A stretch of DNA of 64,000 nucleotides from Bosea sp. BIWAKO-01 (lineage in GTDB: Bacteria; Pseudomonadota; Alphaproteobacteria; Rhizobiales; Beijerinckiaceae). The stretch spans positions 3,436,501 through 3,500,500 of the forward strand of contig NZ_BCQA01000001.1 of assembly GCF_001748145.1 (NCBI RefSeq), written 5' to 3'. Below the pieces are notes generated by a model. The model did no database searches. It worked only from the letters and a program-made list of their open reading frames with translations, and had not been told where the DNA came from. Within the stretch, counting starts at the first letter, position 1. Each line of letters opens with the position of its first letter. Below, in pieces: positions 26,322-37,407 of this stretch. The position numbers and the translations under genes were made by a program.

Positions 26322-27281
26322 ATGGCGAGTTACCTCATAAGGCGATTGCTCATCGCCATTCCGAGCCTTCTGGGCATCAGCCTGATCCTGTTTACGGTTC
26401 TGGCACTGGCGCCTGGTGACCCGTTCGAGGAGCTCGCGACCAATCCCAATGTGCCTCCCGAAGTCCGGATGGCGTTGCGCGCAAAATTCGGCATCGATGA
26501 TCCGGTCATGGTGCGCTATGTGCGCTGGCTGACGGCCATGGCGCAGGGCGACTGGGGCTTCTCCTTCGCAAGCCGAATCAATGTCGACGATCTCATCCTG
26601 CAACGGGTGCCGACGACACTTTTCGTTGTCGGTAGCTCTCAGCTGCTGGCGCTTGCGATCGCGCTGCCGGTGGGCATCTATGCCGCGACGCGGCCCTATT
26701 CGGTCTTCGACCAGATTGCCAACACGCTCGCCTTCGTCGGCTTCTCGCTGCCGACGTTCTTCACTGGCCTGCTCTTCATCCTGCTGTTCTCGATCAAGCT
26801 GGACTGGCTGCCCTTCGTTTATCGCTCGGATATCGCGGCGACGGGCTGGCGCTGGTACTGGGAAATGGTGCGACAGGCGCTGATGCCGATCCTTGTGCTC
26901 GGCCTCTTCCAGGCAGCCTCCTATACGCGCTATGTGCGCTCCGCCGTGCTCGACGTCGTCAGGCTCGACTATGTCACCACCGCCCGGGCAAAGGGCCTCA
27001 GCGAGAAGAAGGTGACGATCCGGCATGTGGCGCGCAACGCGCTGATCCCGGTCGTCACGCTGGTTGCGCTGCAGATGCCGGCGGTATTCGGCGGCGCCAT
27101 CGTTACGGAACAGATCTTCCGGGTGCCCGGCATCGGCTCGCTGCTGATCACGGCGATTCTCGCCAATGACACCCCTGTCGTCATGGCGGTGACCTTCGTC
27201 TTCGCCTGCCTCGTCGTTTTCTTCAACCTCATTGCGGATCTCCTTTATGGCTGGCTCGACCCTCGTATCTCCTTCCGCTGA
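26322..27281 (+). CDS. Peptide ABC transporter permease (DppB-like)
   Basis: A 319-residue permease. The N terminus MASYLIRRLLIAIPSLLGIS and the EAA loop (YVTTARAKGLSEKKVTIRHV) are standard. It overlaps the next permease by about 35 bases. A short binding-protein-to-permease gap holds the stem-loop. Confidence 0.92.
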   Translation: MASYLIRRLLIAIPSLLGISLILFTVLALAPGDPFEELATNPNVPPEVRMALRAKFGIDDPVMVRYVRWLTAMAQGDWGFSFASRINVDDLILQRVPTTLFVVGSSQLLALAIALPVGIYAATRPYSVFDQIANTLAFVGFSLPTFFTGLLFILLFSIKLDWLPFVYRSDIAATGWRWYWEMVRQALMPILVLGLFQAASYTRYVRSAVLDVVRLDYVTTARAKGLSEKKVTIRHVARNALIPVVTLVALQMPAVFGGAIVTEQIFRVPGIGSLLITAILANDTPVVMAVTFVFACLVVFFNLIADLLYGWLDPRISFR

Positions 27282-28188
27282 GCCGACTTCCGGCTCGCCG
27301 GCGCGGAGCGTGTCGGTCTCGCCAGCGCGCGAGACCTGGCGCCGCTTCCGCCGACACCGCCTGGCGATGATCAGCACGATTGTGCTCGGCCTGCTTGTGC
27401 TCGGCGTCGTCATCGGCCCTTGGCTCTGGCCTGTGGCGATCAACGATATCGACTTTGCGGCGCAACTGCAGACGCCCTCCTGGAGTCATCCGTTCGGCAC
27501 CGATGATCTCGGCCAGGATATCCTGGCGCGGATGATCTATGGCGGGCGCATCTCGCTCGCTGTCGGCCTCGCGGCCATGGTGGTCGCCACGTTCGTGGGC
27601 GTCGTCGTTGGTGCGGTCGCCGGCATGTCGCGCGGCTATGTCGACTCCTTCCTGATGTGGGTCACCGATCTCTTTCTGTCGCTGCCGCAGCTGCCGCTGC
27701 TGCTGCTGGTGATCTATCTGTTCCGCGAACAGCTCAAGGCCGTTTTCGGGCTTGAGGGCGGCGTCTTCGTCCTGATCGTCGTCGTCATCGGCGGGCTACG
27801 CTGGATGCCTGTCGCCCGCCTCGTCCGGGCCCAGTTCTTCTCGTTGCGCGAGAAGGAGTTCGTCGAGGCGGCGCGTGCGTCGGGCGCGACGAAATGGCGG
27901 CAGGTCGTCAGCCACATCCTGCCCAACGCGATGGGACCGGTCATCGTTGCCGGCACCATCGAGGTGTCGTCGGCGATCATCGCCGAATCGACCCTGTCCT
28001 TCCTTGGTCTCGGCTTCCCGCCGGACATCCCGACCTGGGGGCGGATCCTGTTCGACGCAAAGGATCATCTCGATGTCGCCCCGCACTGGGCCTTGTTCCC
28101 CGGCGCCGCGATCTTCCTCACCGTTCTCTCGATCAACTTCATTGGCGATGGCCTGCGCGACGCGCTCGACCCGCGCCGCGTGATCTAG
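27247..28188 (+). CDS. Peptide ABC transporter permease (DppC-like)
   Basis: A 313-residue permease with FGTDDLGQDILARMIYGG, the OppC-type motif, and the EAA region EFVEAARASGATKWRQV. The ATG at 27247 was chosen over TTG at 27232; both lie inside the upstream gene, and neither has a strong ribosome site. It is followed after 21 bases by the fused ATPase. Confidence 0.88.
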   Translation: MAGSTLVSPSAEPTSGSPARSVSVSPARETWRRFRRHRLAMISTIVLGLLVLGVVIGPWLWPVAINDIDFAAQLQTPSWSHPFGTDDLGQDILARMIYGGRISLAVGLAAMVVATFVGVVVGAVAGMSRGYVDSFLMWVTDLFLSLPQLPLLLLVIYLFREQLKAVFGLEGGVFVLIVVVIGGLRWMPVARLVRAQFFSLREKEFVEAARASGATKWRQVVSHILPNAMGPVIVAGTIEVSSAIIAESTLSFLGLGFPPDIPTWGRILFDAKDHLDVAPHWALFPGAAIFLTVLSINFIGDGLRDALDPRRVI

Positions 28189-28209
28189 GAAAGACTGGAA
28201 AGCCTCAGC

Positions 28210-30060
<1,851 letters not shown>

Positions 30061-30110
30061 GGCCCCTGAAGCGAGGGCCCTTGCCCCCGCTTCCCCGACA
30101 TAGGTCACGA

Positions 30111-30143
30111 CCGCCGGGCCAGAAGCTGGCCCGGCGGTTTTTT
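30111..30143 (+). terminator. Rho-independent terminator
   Basis: CCGCCGGGCCAG (30111-30122) pairs perfectly with CTGGCCCGGCGG (30126-30137) around AAG, then six Ts. It ends the second importer operon. Confidence 0.92.
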
Positions 30144-30266
30144 ATGCCCCGGGTGCCGGCCACCGACTGATCTGAAGCCGGCCTTCGCTAGCACGATCCG
30201 GCAGAAGCATTTGAGCCGCTCGGGCTCGTCGCGCGGGATCGACCGGCCGCTGATCTGCCTAGCTTG

Positions 30267-31610
30267 TTACGCCTTGAATACGTTTGCGCCACTAATTCCG
30301 TGTCGCGCGCAGGCGTTGCGCGTGTCCACGATCAGCTGGGCGTGCTCGACCAGAAGCCGGTAGTCGACGATGTCGTGATCTGTCGCGATGAGAACCGCAT
30401 CGAAGCCAGCCAGGGCTTCCGCATCGAGAACCGGAATCCCCTGCTTCCCGGTCAGCTCCGGGTATTCGCGCGTCGGCCGGATCACTGGCACATGGGGGTC
30501 GTGGAACTCGACATGGGCGCCCCGCCTTTCGATGAGCTCGATCAGCTTGAGCGCGGGGCTTTCCCGCATGTCGTCGATATTCTTCTTGTAGGCGATACCC
30601 AGCACGAGGACACGGGCATCGCTGAAATTCTTGCGGCGCTGCGTGTCGACCAGTTCCGCCAGGCGGTTCACCACCAGATAGGGCATGTGGGTGTTGACCT
30701 GGCCTGCTAGCTCGATGAAGCGCGTTGTGATGTCATACTCGCGCGCCTTCCACGTCAGGTAGAAGGGGTCGATCGGGATGCAATGGCCACCGAGGCCTGG
30801 GCCGGGATAGAAGGGCATGAAGCCGAAGGGCTTGGTCTTTGCCGCCTCGATGACCTCCCAGATGTCGATGTCCATCGCGCTGTAGACCTGCTTCAGCTCG
30901 TTGACGAGCGCGATATTGACTGCCCTGAAGATGTTCTCTGTCAGCTTGACGGCTTCCGCGGTCGCGGTTGATGAAACAGGCACCGTTCTGACCACAAGTG
31001 CGCCGTAGAGCGCGTCCGCCATTGCCAGGGCATCTGGTCCGTCGCCCCCGACCACTTTCGGGATATCCGACGTGCCGAAGCTGGGGTTACCCGGATCCTC
31101 GCGTTCAGGCGAGTAAGCCAGGAAGAAATCCTGCCCGCTTGCCAGCCCCGATACGCTTTCCAGGATCGGACGCATTACCTGGTCTGTGGTACCGGGATAG
31201 GTCGTCGATTCCAGCACGATCAGTTGGCCGCGCTGCAATCGGGGCGCGATCGCCTCTGCGGTCTTGACCACATAGGACATGTCCGGCTCGCGGTGCCGCG
31301 TCAGCGGCGTCGGCACAGCTATGAGCAGAGCGTCCGGCTCGGACAGCCGATCGAAGTCGGTTGTGGCGGCGAACCGGCCGCTGCTGATGCCCTCCGCGAT
31401 CGGTTCGGACGGGATGTGCTTGATATCGCTCTGGCCGGAATTGATCAGCGCGACACGGGCCCGATCGATATCAAAGCCGATGACGCTGAAGCCCTTGCGC
31501 AGCGCCGTCAATACGAGTGGAAGGCCAACATAGCCCAGGCCAATGATGCCGATGGTCAAGGAGCGATCATGGGCGCGCTCGATGAAGCGCTGCGCGGCTT
31601 CAGAATTCAC
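30267..31610 (-). CDS. UDP-N-acetyl-hexosamine / nucleotide-sugar 6-dehydrogenase (WbpA/WecC-like)
   Basis: A 447-residue NAD-dependent enzyme that oxidises C6 of a nucleotide sugar to a uronic acid. Shown by the Rossmann motif GIIGLGYVGLPL, the catalytic Cys in GLGGHCIPIDPFYL, and the FMPFYPGPG region. The type with this Cys context acts on UDP-GlcNAc or UDP-ManNAc rather than UDP-glucose. The GTG at 31610 gives a normal family N terminus; the frame stays open to 31694, so a longer form is possible. It is beside an FkbM methyltransferase and about 10 kb from the main glycan island, so it probably feeds surface-polysaccharide synthesis. Confidence 0.85.
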   Translation of the reverse strand: MNSEAAQRFIERAHDRSLTIGIIGLGYVGLPLVLTALRKGFSVIGFDIDRARVALINSGQSDIKHIPSEPIAEGISSGRFAATTDFDRLSEPDALLIAVPTPLTRHREPDMSYVVKTAEAIAPRLQRGQLIVLESTTYPGTTDQVMRPILESVSGLASGQDFFLAYSPEREDPGNPSFGTSDIPKVVGGDGPDALAMADALYGALVVRTVPVSSTATAEAVKLTENIFRAVNIALVNELKQVYSAMDIDIWEVIEAAKTKPFGFMPFYPGPGLGGHCIPIDPFYLTWKAREYDITTRFIELAGQVNTHMPYLVVNRLAELVDTQRRKNFSDARVLVLGIAYKKNIDDMRESPALKLIELIERRGAHVEFHDPHVPVIRPTREYPELTGKQGIPVLDAEALAGFDAVLIATDHDIVDYRLLVEHAQLIVDTRNACARHGISGANVFKA

Positions 31611-31735
31611 ATTGCACTCGCGCTTTACGCCGAACTCGTGGAGCGGCTGTTTCGTGCGTGAGCTTGTTCCAGACTTGCGAAAACGCGTCAACACAAGCTG
31701 GGAGGAGGAGCTCCATGGGCCTGTCGGAACGCCGG

Positions 31736-32485
31736 CTAATCCTTGTAGAGGCTCTTGAAATACCGGTTGATGCCCTCAAAATCGACGGTAGCGCCGTGAT
31801 TTCGTTCGCAGAGAATCTGGGGGTGGAAGTACCAGTCGTCGAAGCCGACATTCAGCCGATCATAGCCTGCCAGGGCTAGCAGGCGCCTGATCTCCTCCCG
31901 GCGGGGTTCGACGAAATTGTGCTCGATGGTGAAGAGCGGGATCCGGTGGCGAGCCAGATCGATGCTGCGCAGGATGTCGAGTTCGGAGCCCTCGGTATCG
32001 AGCGAGACATAGTCGAAGCCGTTCAACGCGAAGTCGCCCATCGCCGCGATCTCGTTGAAGGTGATGGTCTCGACCTGGATCAGGCCCTTCTCAGCGATGA
32101 CCTGGCGACGGTGCCTGGAATAGCCGTCGCTATCGGCGAATTCCTCGAGCGTGCCGATCTCCTGGGAGGCGACGAAGTCGAGGATCCTGCCCGATTCGCG
32201 ATAGACCGCCCTTTCCAGGCAAATGGCGGTTCGATTCTGCCGGAGCTTAGCGAAAAGATCGGGATTGGGCTCGACTACCACACCTGTCCAGCCATGCTCG
32301 GTCTCAAGAAAGTAGCTGTTGCTGTGGAGGACGCCGTCGAAGGCGCCGATCTCGGCAAAGCGACCACCCCGCCTGCCATTGCACATGGCGAAGACCCAGC
32401 GCTCCTGCTCGATCTGCGAATTGGTCGGCATCTCGTAAGCAAGGCGTGGATCGAAGGGGCGCGTGTCGTCAAATCCGATCGTCAT
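31736..32485 (-). CDS. FkbM-family methyltransferase
   Basis: A 249-residue SAM-dependent methyltransferase. The SAM loop is FAEIGAFDGVLHSN, followed by VVVEPNPDLF, and DYVSLDTEGSELDIL carries the metal/substrate acidic residues typical of FkbM. Members methylate sugar hydroxyls, often in O-antigens or glycolipids. It precedes the nucleotide-sugar dehydrogenase on the same strand with a gap of about 125 bases. The exact acceptor is unknown. Confidence 0.85.
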   Translation of the reverse strand: MTIGFDDTRPFDPRLAYEMPTNSQIEQERWVFAMCNGRRGGRFAEIGAFDGVLHSNSYFLETEHGWTGVVVEPNPDLFAKLRQNRTAICLERAVYRESGRILDFVASQEIGTLEEFADSDGYSRHRRQVIAEKGLIQVETITFNEIAAMGDFALNGFDYVSLDTEGSELDILRSIDLARHRIPLFTIEHNFVEPRREEIRRLLALAGYDRLNVGFDDWYFHPQILCERNHGATVDFEGINRYFKSLYKD

Positions 32486-32630
32486 CTGCTACCCCGTCGA
32501 CCAGTCCTGGCACCCCGGCATATGCCGTGCTCGCCTTGATCATGTCTTGAAACCACGGCCGGCCCCAGGGCAGGATATTCACCTGCCGCGAGGGCTGCCG
32601 CTTCCGTGGTCACAGTAGGTCGGAGGTGGC

Positions 32631-34361
32631 TCAATGGATCTCCGGTTCCGCCACCTTGGCCGTGCCCTCCAGATAGTCGAAATCGCAGCCCTTGTCGGCT
32701 TGCTGGATATGGGCGGCGGACATGCGGCCATAGCCGCGAGCATAATTACGGTCGGGCGGCGACCAAATGGCGAGGCGTTCCGTGATTTCGTCGTCGCCAA
32801 GTTCCACGGAGATGCTGCGAGCCTCGACGTCGACGACGATGATGTCGCCGGTCTGAACCGCGGCGAGAGGACCCTTGATATAGGCTTCCGGAGCGACATG
32901 GAGCACGCAGGCGCCGTAGCTGGTGCCGGACATTCGGGCATCCGAGATGCGCAGCATGTCGCGCACGCCCTGCTTCAGCAGCTTTTTGGGAATGGGCAGC
33001 ATGCCCCATTCCGGCATGCCGGGGCCGCCGACCGGGCCGCAGTTCTTCAAGACCATGACGTGATCGGCGGTGACATCGAGGTTTTCGTCGTTCACCGCGC
33101 GCATCATCGCGTCATAATCCTCGAAAACCAGGGCCGGGCCGCGATGCCTGAGCAGCCGTGGCTCCGCGGCGGAGGGTTTGATGACACAGCCGTTAGGCGC
33201 GAGATTGCCCTTCAGGACTGCAAGCCCGTTGGCAGTCGAGACGGCTCTGTCGAGCGGACGGATGACATTGTCGTCATAGACCTTTGCGAGCGCGATTGTT
33301 TCGGCAAGAGGCTTGCCGGTCACCGTCATGGCGTCGGTATGGAGCTTGCTTTCCAGCTGCTTCAACAGAGCGGGGAGACCGCCGGCATAGAAGAAATCCT
33401 CCATCAGGAAATCGCCTGACGGCCGCAGGTTCGCGATCACCGGCACCGTGCGCGAGAAGGTGTCGAAATCCTCCGGCGTCAGCGGCACGCCGGCCCGACC
33501 CGCCATCGCGATCAGGTGGATGATCGCATTGGTCGAGCCCGCTACCGCCATATGGACGGTGAGCGCGTTCTCAAAGCTCTTGCGGGTCAGGATGCGGTCG
33601 GGCGTCAAATCCTCCCAGACCATCTCGACGATACGCTTTCCCGCAGCCGCCGCCATGCGGGGGTGAGCCGCATCGGCGGCGGGGATGGCGGAGGCGCCCG
33701 GCAAGGTGAGGCCGAGCACCTCGGCATGGCTCATCATGGTCGCGGCGGTACCCATCACCATGCAGGTGCCGTGCGAACGGGCGATGCCGCTTTCCATCTC
33801 GCGCCACTGATCGTCGGAGATGTTGCCGGCCTCCTTCTCAGCCCAGTATTTCCAGACATCGGCGCCCGAGCCTAATACCTTGCCGGCCCAGTTGCCCCGC
33901 AGCATCGGGCCGGCAGGCACGAAGATGAAGGGCAGGCCGGCACTGCAGGCGCCCATAATCAGGGCGGGCGTGGACTTGTCGCAGCCGCCGAGCAGCACCG
34001 CGCCGTCGAGTGGATGGGAACGGATCGATTCCTCTGCCTCCATCGCCAGGAAGTTGCGGTAGAGCATCGTCGTCGGCTTCTGATACTGCTCGGAGGCCGA
34101 CATTACGGGGATTTCGACCGGGAAGCCGCCGGCTGCCCAGACCGCGCGCTTCACCGCCTCGGCCCGGTCGCGCAGATGGGTGTGGCAGGGGTTGATCTCG
34201 GACCAGGTGTTGAGGATGCCGATGACCGGCTTGCCCATGAACTCCTCGTGATTGAGGCCCATCTGCAGCGCCCGCGAGCGATGACCGAAGGAACGCAGGT
34301 CGCTGGCGCCGAACCAGCGCCTGCTGCGCAGCGTCTCGGGCGTCTTGCGGGGGTGGGGCAT
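32631..34361 (-). CDS. IlvD/Edd-family sugar-acid dehydratase (L-arabinonate-type)
   Basis: A 576-residue Fe-S dehydratase that removes water from an aldonate to give a 2-keto-3-deoxy acid. Family cysteines lie in NPCHTH, GGCDKSTPAL and GTCMVMGTA. Length and the N-terminal region (RSRRWFGASDLRSFGHRSR) fit the sugar-acid branch more than branched-chain dihydroxy-acid dehydratase. It is third in a minus-strand run after GntR and a DHDPS-family lyase, supporting a catabolic role. The substrate (arabinonate, galactonate or another aldonate) is not determined by sequence. The 145-base gap downstream holds nothing evident. Confidence 0.88.
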   Translation of the reverse strand: MPHPRKTPETLRSRRWFGASDLRSFGHRSRALQMGLNHEEFMGKPVIGILNTWSEINPCHTHLRDRAEAVKRAVWAAGGFPVEIPVMSASEQYQKPTTMLYRNFLAMEAEESIRSHPLDGAVLLGGCDKSTPALIMGACSAGLPFIFVPAGPMLRGNWAGKVLGSGADVWKYWAEKEAGNISDDQWREMESGIARSHGTCMVMGTAATMMSHAEVLGLTLPGASAIPAADAAHPRMAAAAGKRIVEMVWEDLTPDRILTRKSFENALTVHMAVAGSTNAIIHLIAMAGRAGVPLTPEDFDTFSRTVPVIANLRPSGDFLMEDFFYAGGLPALLKQLESKLHTDAMTVTGKPLAETIALAKVYDDNVIRPLDRAVSTANGLAVLKGNLAPNGCVIKPSAAEPRLLRHRGPALVFEDYDAMMRAVNDENLDVTADHVMVLKNCGPVGGPGMPEWGMLPIPKKLLKQGVRDMLRISDARMSGTSYGACVLHVAPEAYIKGPLAAVQTGDIIVVDVEARSISVELGDDEITERLAIWSPPDRNYARGYGRMSAAHIQQADKGCDFDYLEGTAKVAEPEIH

Positions 34362-34483
34362 GGTGCTTCCTCGGATATTTCTTGTTTGTGGTTCTGACCG
34401 CCATTGTGCGCGTCGCGAAGCCGTCCGCTAGCGGCAATGCGGGATGCATGCCTTGTCGGGGTGCTCTGCGATCAAGCTTGCGG

Positions 34484-35401
34484 CTATTCCGCGGCTGCTT
34501 GCCGTGCGCCCCAGCCAGCAACGACACGGCGCAGCTCGGTGCGCTCGCTCTCGTTCAGCTCGGGAAGGCCGGGCAGGCGGACGGGGCCGACTGGCGTGCC
34601 CAGCAGGCCGAGCGCCTCCTTGACCACGGTCACATTGGCTCCATTGCCGTACTTGGTGCGCAGGGTCTCGAAGCCGACGATCTCATCGACCAGACGTCGG
34701 GCGAGTTCATAGTCGTTGCCCTCCAGTGCCCGCCAGATCGCCAGGGAGCGTTCGGGCGCGACATTCACCAAGCCCGAGGTGAAGCCACGAGCGCCGAGCG
34801 CGTGGAACGGTGCGGCCCAGCCTTCGGCCAGTCCGCAGATCCAGTTCGCGCTGGTGCCCCCGGTCGCGCGCACGCACTCGGCCAGCAGCATCATGTTGTT
34901 CGACGCGAACTTCACGCCGGCGACATTGGCGTGGGTCGCGACGCGGGCGAGGTCCCTCACGCCGATCGCGTCGGAGCGGATATAGGCGACGACCGGGATC
35001 GGCAGAGTTTCGGCAATGGCGAGAATATAATCGGCTTGTGATTGCGGCGCGGCAAAGGGGTCGAGCGGGTGATGCACCATCACCCCATCGCAACCGGCCG
35101 CAGCTGCGAGTTTGCCGGTCGCGATCGCTTCGCGAAGGGAGCGGCCGATGCCGGCCGTGACCAGCGCCTTGCCAGCCGCAGCTTCGGCGGCGACGGCATG
35201 GCTGCGGACGACCTCGTCGGTGGTCATCGGGTAGAACTCGCCGGTATTTCCGGCCGAGACGATATTGTGGATGCCGGCCTCCGCAATGCGCCGGACGATC
35301 TGGCCGGTCAGGGCCCAGTCGGCTTCGCCGTCGCCCTTCCAGGCTGTGACATGCACACCGGAAATTCCCCGCAACGCGGTCCGCAAACGGTCATTCGTCA
35401 T
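34484..35401 (-). CDS. DHDPS/N-acetylneuraminate-lyase family enzyme
   Basis: A 305-residue class I aldolase-fold enzyme. The Schiff-base Lys lies in VAGVKFASNN, the catalytic Tyr in PVVAYIRSD, and the GNTGEFYPMT loop replaces the TTGE loop of true DHDPS. With an aldonate dehydratase next to it, the likely job is dehydration or cleavage of a 2-keto-3-deoxy sugar acid. The ATG at 35401 lies inside the end of the upstream GntR gene (11-base overlap). The longer frame to 35443 is unlikely. Confidence 0.85.
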   Translation of the reverse strand: MTNDRLRTALRGISGVHVTAWKGDGEADWALTGQIVRRIAEAGIHNIVSAGNTGEFYPMTTDEVVRSHAVAAEAAAGKALVTAGIGRSLREAIATGKLAAAAGCDGVMVHHPLDPFAAPQSQADYILAIAETLPIPVVAYIRSDAIGVRDLARVATHANVAGVKFASNNMMLLAECVRATGGTSANWICGLAEGWAAPFHALGARGFTSGLVNVAPERSLAIWRALEGNDYELARRLVDEIVGFETLRTKYGNGANVTVVKEALGLLGTPVGPVRLPGLPELNESERTELRRVVAGWGARQAAAE

Positions 35402-36098
35402 AGGCCAATCCCTCCGCATCGGAGCCGAACACCTGGCGCACATGGCTCTTGGCCGAACGCACGATATGGCTCCTCATTCGCTGCTCGGCGAGCTGCGGCT
35501 TGCGGGCAGCCAGCGCCTCGAAGATCCCCTGATGCTCGCCAAAACCCTGGCGGCGTTCGTCCTGCTCACCGAGCAGCGCGATGCGCTGGGCGTGATCATA
35601 CATGCGCTGCCCGTCGAGCCGGCGCTCGAGATAGGTGCAGCCTGAGATTCGGTGGATCGCGCCGTGATAGGCTTCGTTCAGATTGACGAGGTCCTCTAGT
35701 GCGCTGTGCTCGGTCGCGTGCGCCATGTCGTCGATCAGCCGCGACATGTCGCGGATCTCGGTGTCGCTGATGCGATTGGCGGCGATATGCGCCATCACGC
35801 TTTCGATCGCGGCGCGGCCTAGCGCCATCTCCAGAGCCTGGCGCGCGGAGAAGAGTACGAATACACCGCGTCGCGCCTCGGTGCGGACAAGCCCCTCGCC
35901 TTCGAGCTTGCGGATCGCATCCTTCACGGGTGTCGTGCTGACGCCGAGCATCTCGGCGAGTTGGCGCTCGTTCAGCCTCTCGCCGTTCTGGAAGCTGCCG
36001 GCAACGATCGCCCGGCGCAGACGCTCATGCACGTGCTCGCGCAAGGAGCGCAGCAGGTGAGGGGCGACGGGTTCGATCGTTGTGGTCTCGCTCATCAT
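35391..36098 (-). CDS. GntR-family regulator with FCD domain
   Basis: A 235-residue repressor/activator. A winged helix (about 10-80: NERQLAEMLGVSTTPVKDAI) is followed by an all-helical FCD domain with metal-ligand positions (NEAYHGAIHR, GEHQGIFEAL). Tandem ATGs at 36098 and 36095; the longer frame to 36191 would extend into the operator region. It is divergent from the TctC receptor gene, with a palindrome between, and is the first gene of the sugar-acid operon, so it is very probably the local regulator. Confidence 0.88.
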   Translation of the reverse strand: MMSETTTIEPVAPHLLRSLREHVHERLRRAIVAGSFQNGERLNERQLAEMLGVSTTPVKDAIRKLEGEGLVRTEARRGVFVLFSARQALEMALGRAAIESVMAHIAANRISDTEIRDMSRLIDDMAHATEHSALEDLVNLNEAYHGAIHRISGCTYLERRLDGQRMYDHAQRIALLGEQDERRQGFGEHQGIFEALAARKPQLAEQRMRSHIVRSAKSHVRQVFGSDAEGLAYDE

Positions 36099-36209
36099 GG
36101 TTCCGGCATTCTGTGCGTGAGGGGCTGCCGAATCCCGGGCGGGCTCCGGCGTTCCGCTCTGCATCGCCGCATCAAACACCACAAACATCAAGTCGGAACA
36201 AGTCTGAAG

Positions 36210-36230
36210 TTTCAGATTTCAAATCTGAAA
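36210..36230. promoter_or_regulatory. FCD/GntR operator palindrome
   Basis: Perfect 10-base arms TTTCAGATTT (36210-36219) and AAATCTGAAA (36221-36230) flank one C. It lies between the divergent GntR gene and TctC gene, about 112 bases from the GntR start and 88 bases from the TctC start. Shape and place fit the GntR/FCD regulator acting on both arms. Confidence 0.7.
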
Positions 36231-36317
36231 TGCTGTGCTATGTGGTGGGGCAACGAACCCGATAAGGGTCGAGCCGGCGCGAATTGCGCAGGCGCTGCAA
36301 CAAGGGAGGAAGCCCTG

Positions 36318-37286
36318 ATGAGCTTGACGCGACGCGCGGCGATGGCCGCCGCCTGCCTGATGATCGCACCGGCTGCCCTGGCGCAGTCGGACTATCCTTC
36401 GAAAGTCGTGACCATCGTGGTGCCCTTCGCGGCCGGCGGCACGACCGATCTTCTCGGACGAATCCTGGCTGAGCGGCTGGCCGTGCGGCTCAATGGCAAG
36501 TTCATCGTCGAAAATCGGGCGGGCGCAGGCGGCAATACCGGTGTCGCGGCTGTCGCGAGGGCGCCGGCCGATGGCTATACGCTGACCATGGGCACGGTCT
36601 CGACCCATGCGATCAATCCGGCCGTCTACAGCAAGATGCCCTATGACCACATCAAGGATTTTGCGCCGATCTCGCAGGTGGCGAGTGTGCCGAATATCCT
36701 GATGGTCAATCTCGACTTGCCGGCAAAGTCGGTGCCTGAACTCATCGAACTGCTGAAGAAGAACCCGGGCAAATATTCCTTCGGCTCGTCTGGCGCCGGC
36801 ACCTCCACGCATATGGCGGCCGAGCTGTTCAAGGTTGCGACGGGTACCGACATGGCCCATGTCCCCTACCGATCAAGTGGTCAGGTGACCCAGGATCTGC
36901 TCTCCGGCCAGATCCAGATTTCCTTCGACAACATCACGATCGCCTGGCCGCATGTGGAAGCCGGCAAGATCAGGGCGCTGGCCACAGCAACGCCAGAGCG
37001 GTTGGCCGTCGCCAAGGACCTGCCGGCGCTGTCCGAGTTCATTCCGGGCTATGCCGCGACCTCCTGGCACGGCTTTTTCGCTCCTGCAGCGACGCCAAAG
37101 CCGATCGTCGACAAACTTTCTGCCGAGGTGCAGGCGATCATGCGCGAGCCGGTCACGGTCGAGCAACTCAGGAAGCTCGGGGTCGACCCCGTCGGCTCGA
37201 ACCAGGCCGATTTCACCGCCCATATCGCCGCCGAAACCAAGCGCTGGGCCGAGGTGGCGCAGAAGGCGAATGTAAAGATCGAATGA
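36318..37286 (+). CDS. Tripartite tricarboxylate transporter receptor (TctC/Bug)
   Basis: A 322-residue periplasmic binding protein with a signal peptide ending in ALAQ. Family marks: PSKVVTIVVPFAAGGTTDLLGR, IVENRAGAGGNTG, and GSSGAGTSTHMAAELF. GGGAGGA lies about 8 bases before the ATG. No TctA or TctB membrane partner is adjacent, so it may work with a distant permease or as a sensor. Its divergon partner genes suggest that the ligand is a sugar acid or a related carboxylate. Confidence 0.9.
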   Translation: MSLTRRAAMAAACLMIAPAALAQSDYPSKVVTIVVPFAAGGTTDLLGRILAERLAVRLNGKFIVENRAGAGGNTGVAAVARAPADGYTLTMGTVSTHAINPAVYSKMPYDHIKDFAPISQVASVPNILMVNLDLPAKSVPELIELLKKNPGKYSFGSSGAGTSTHMAAELFKVATGTDMAHVPYRSSGQVTQDLLSGQIQISFDNITIAWPHVEAGKIRALATATPERLAVAKDLPALSEFIPGYAATSWHGFFAPAATPKPIVDKLSAEVQAIMREPVTVEQLRKLGVDPVGSNQADFTAHIAAETKRWAEVAQKANVKIE

Positions 37287-37407
37287 ACCGCGATTGCCGT
37301 GGCCTGAACAAGGGCGTTGCTCTGGGGCTGCGCGGTGTAGCGGTGCCGGAGCGGCGCTCATTAACGTCGTATGCCGCCTCCTTTGAGCGAATGAGGATCA
37401 CCTTCCG

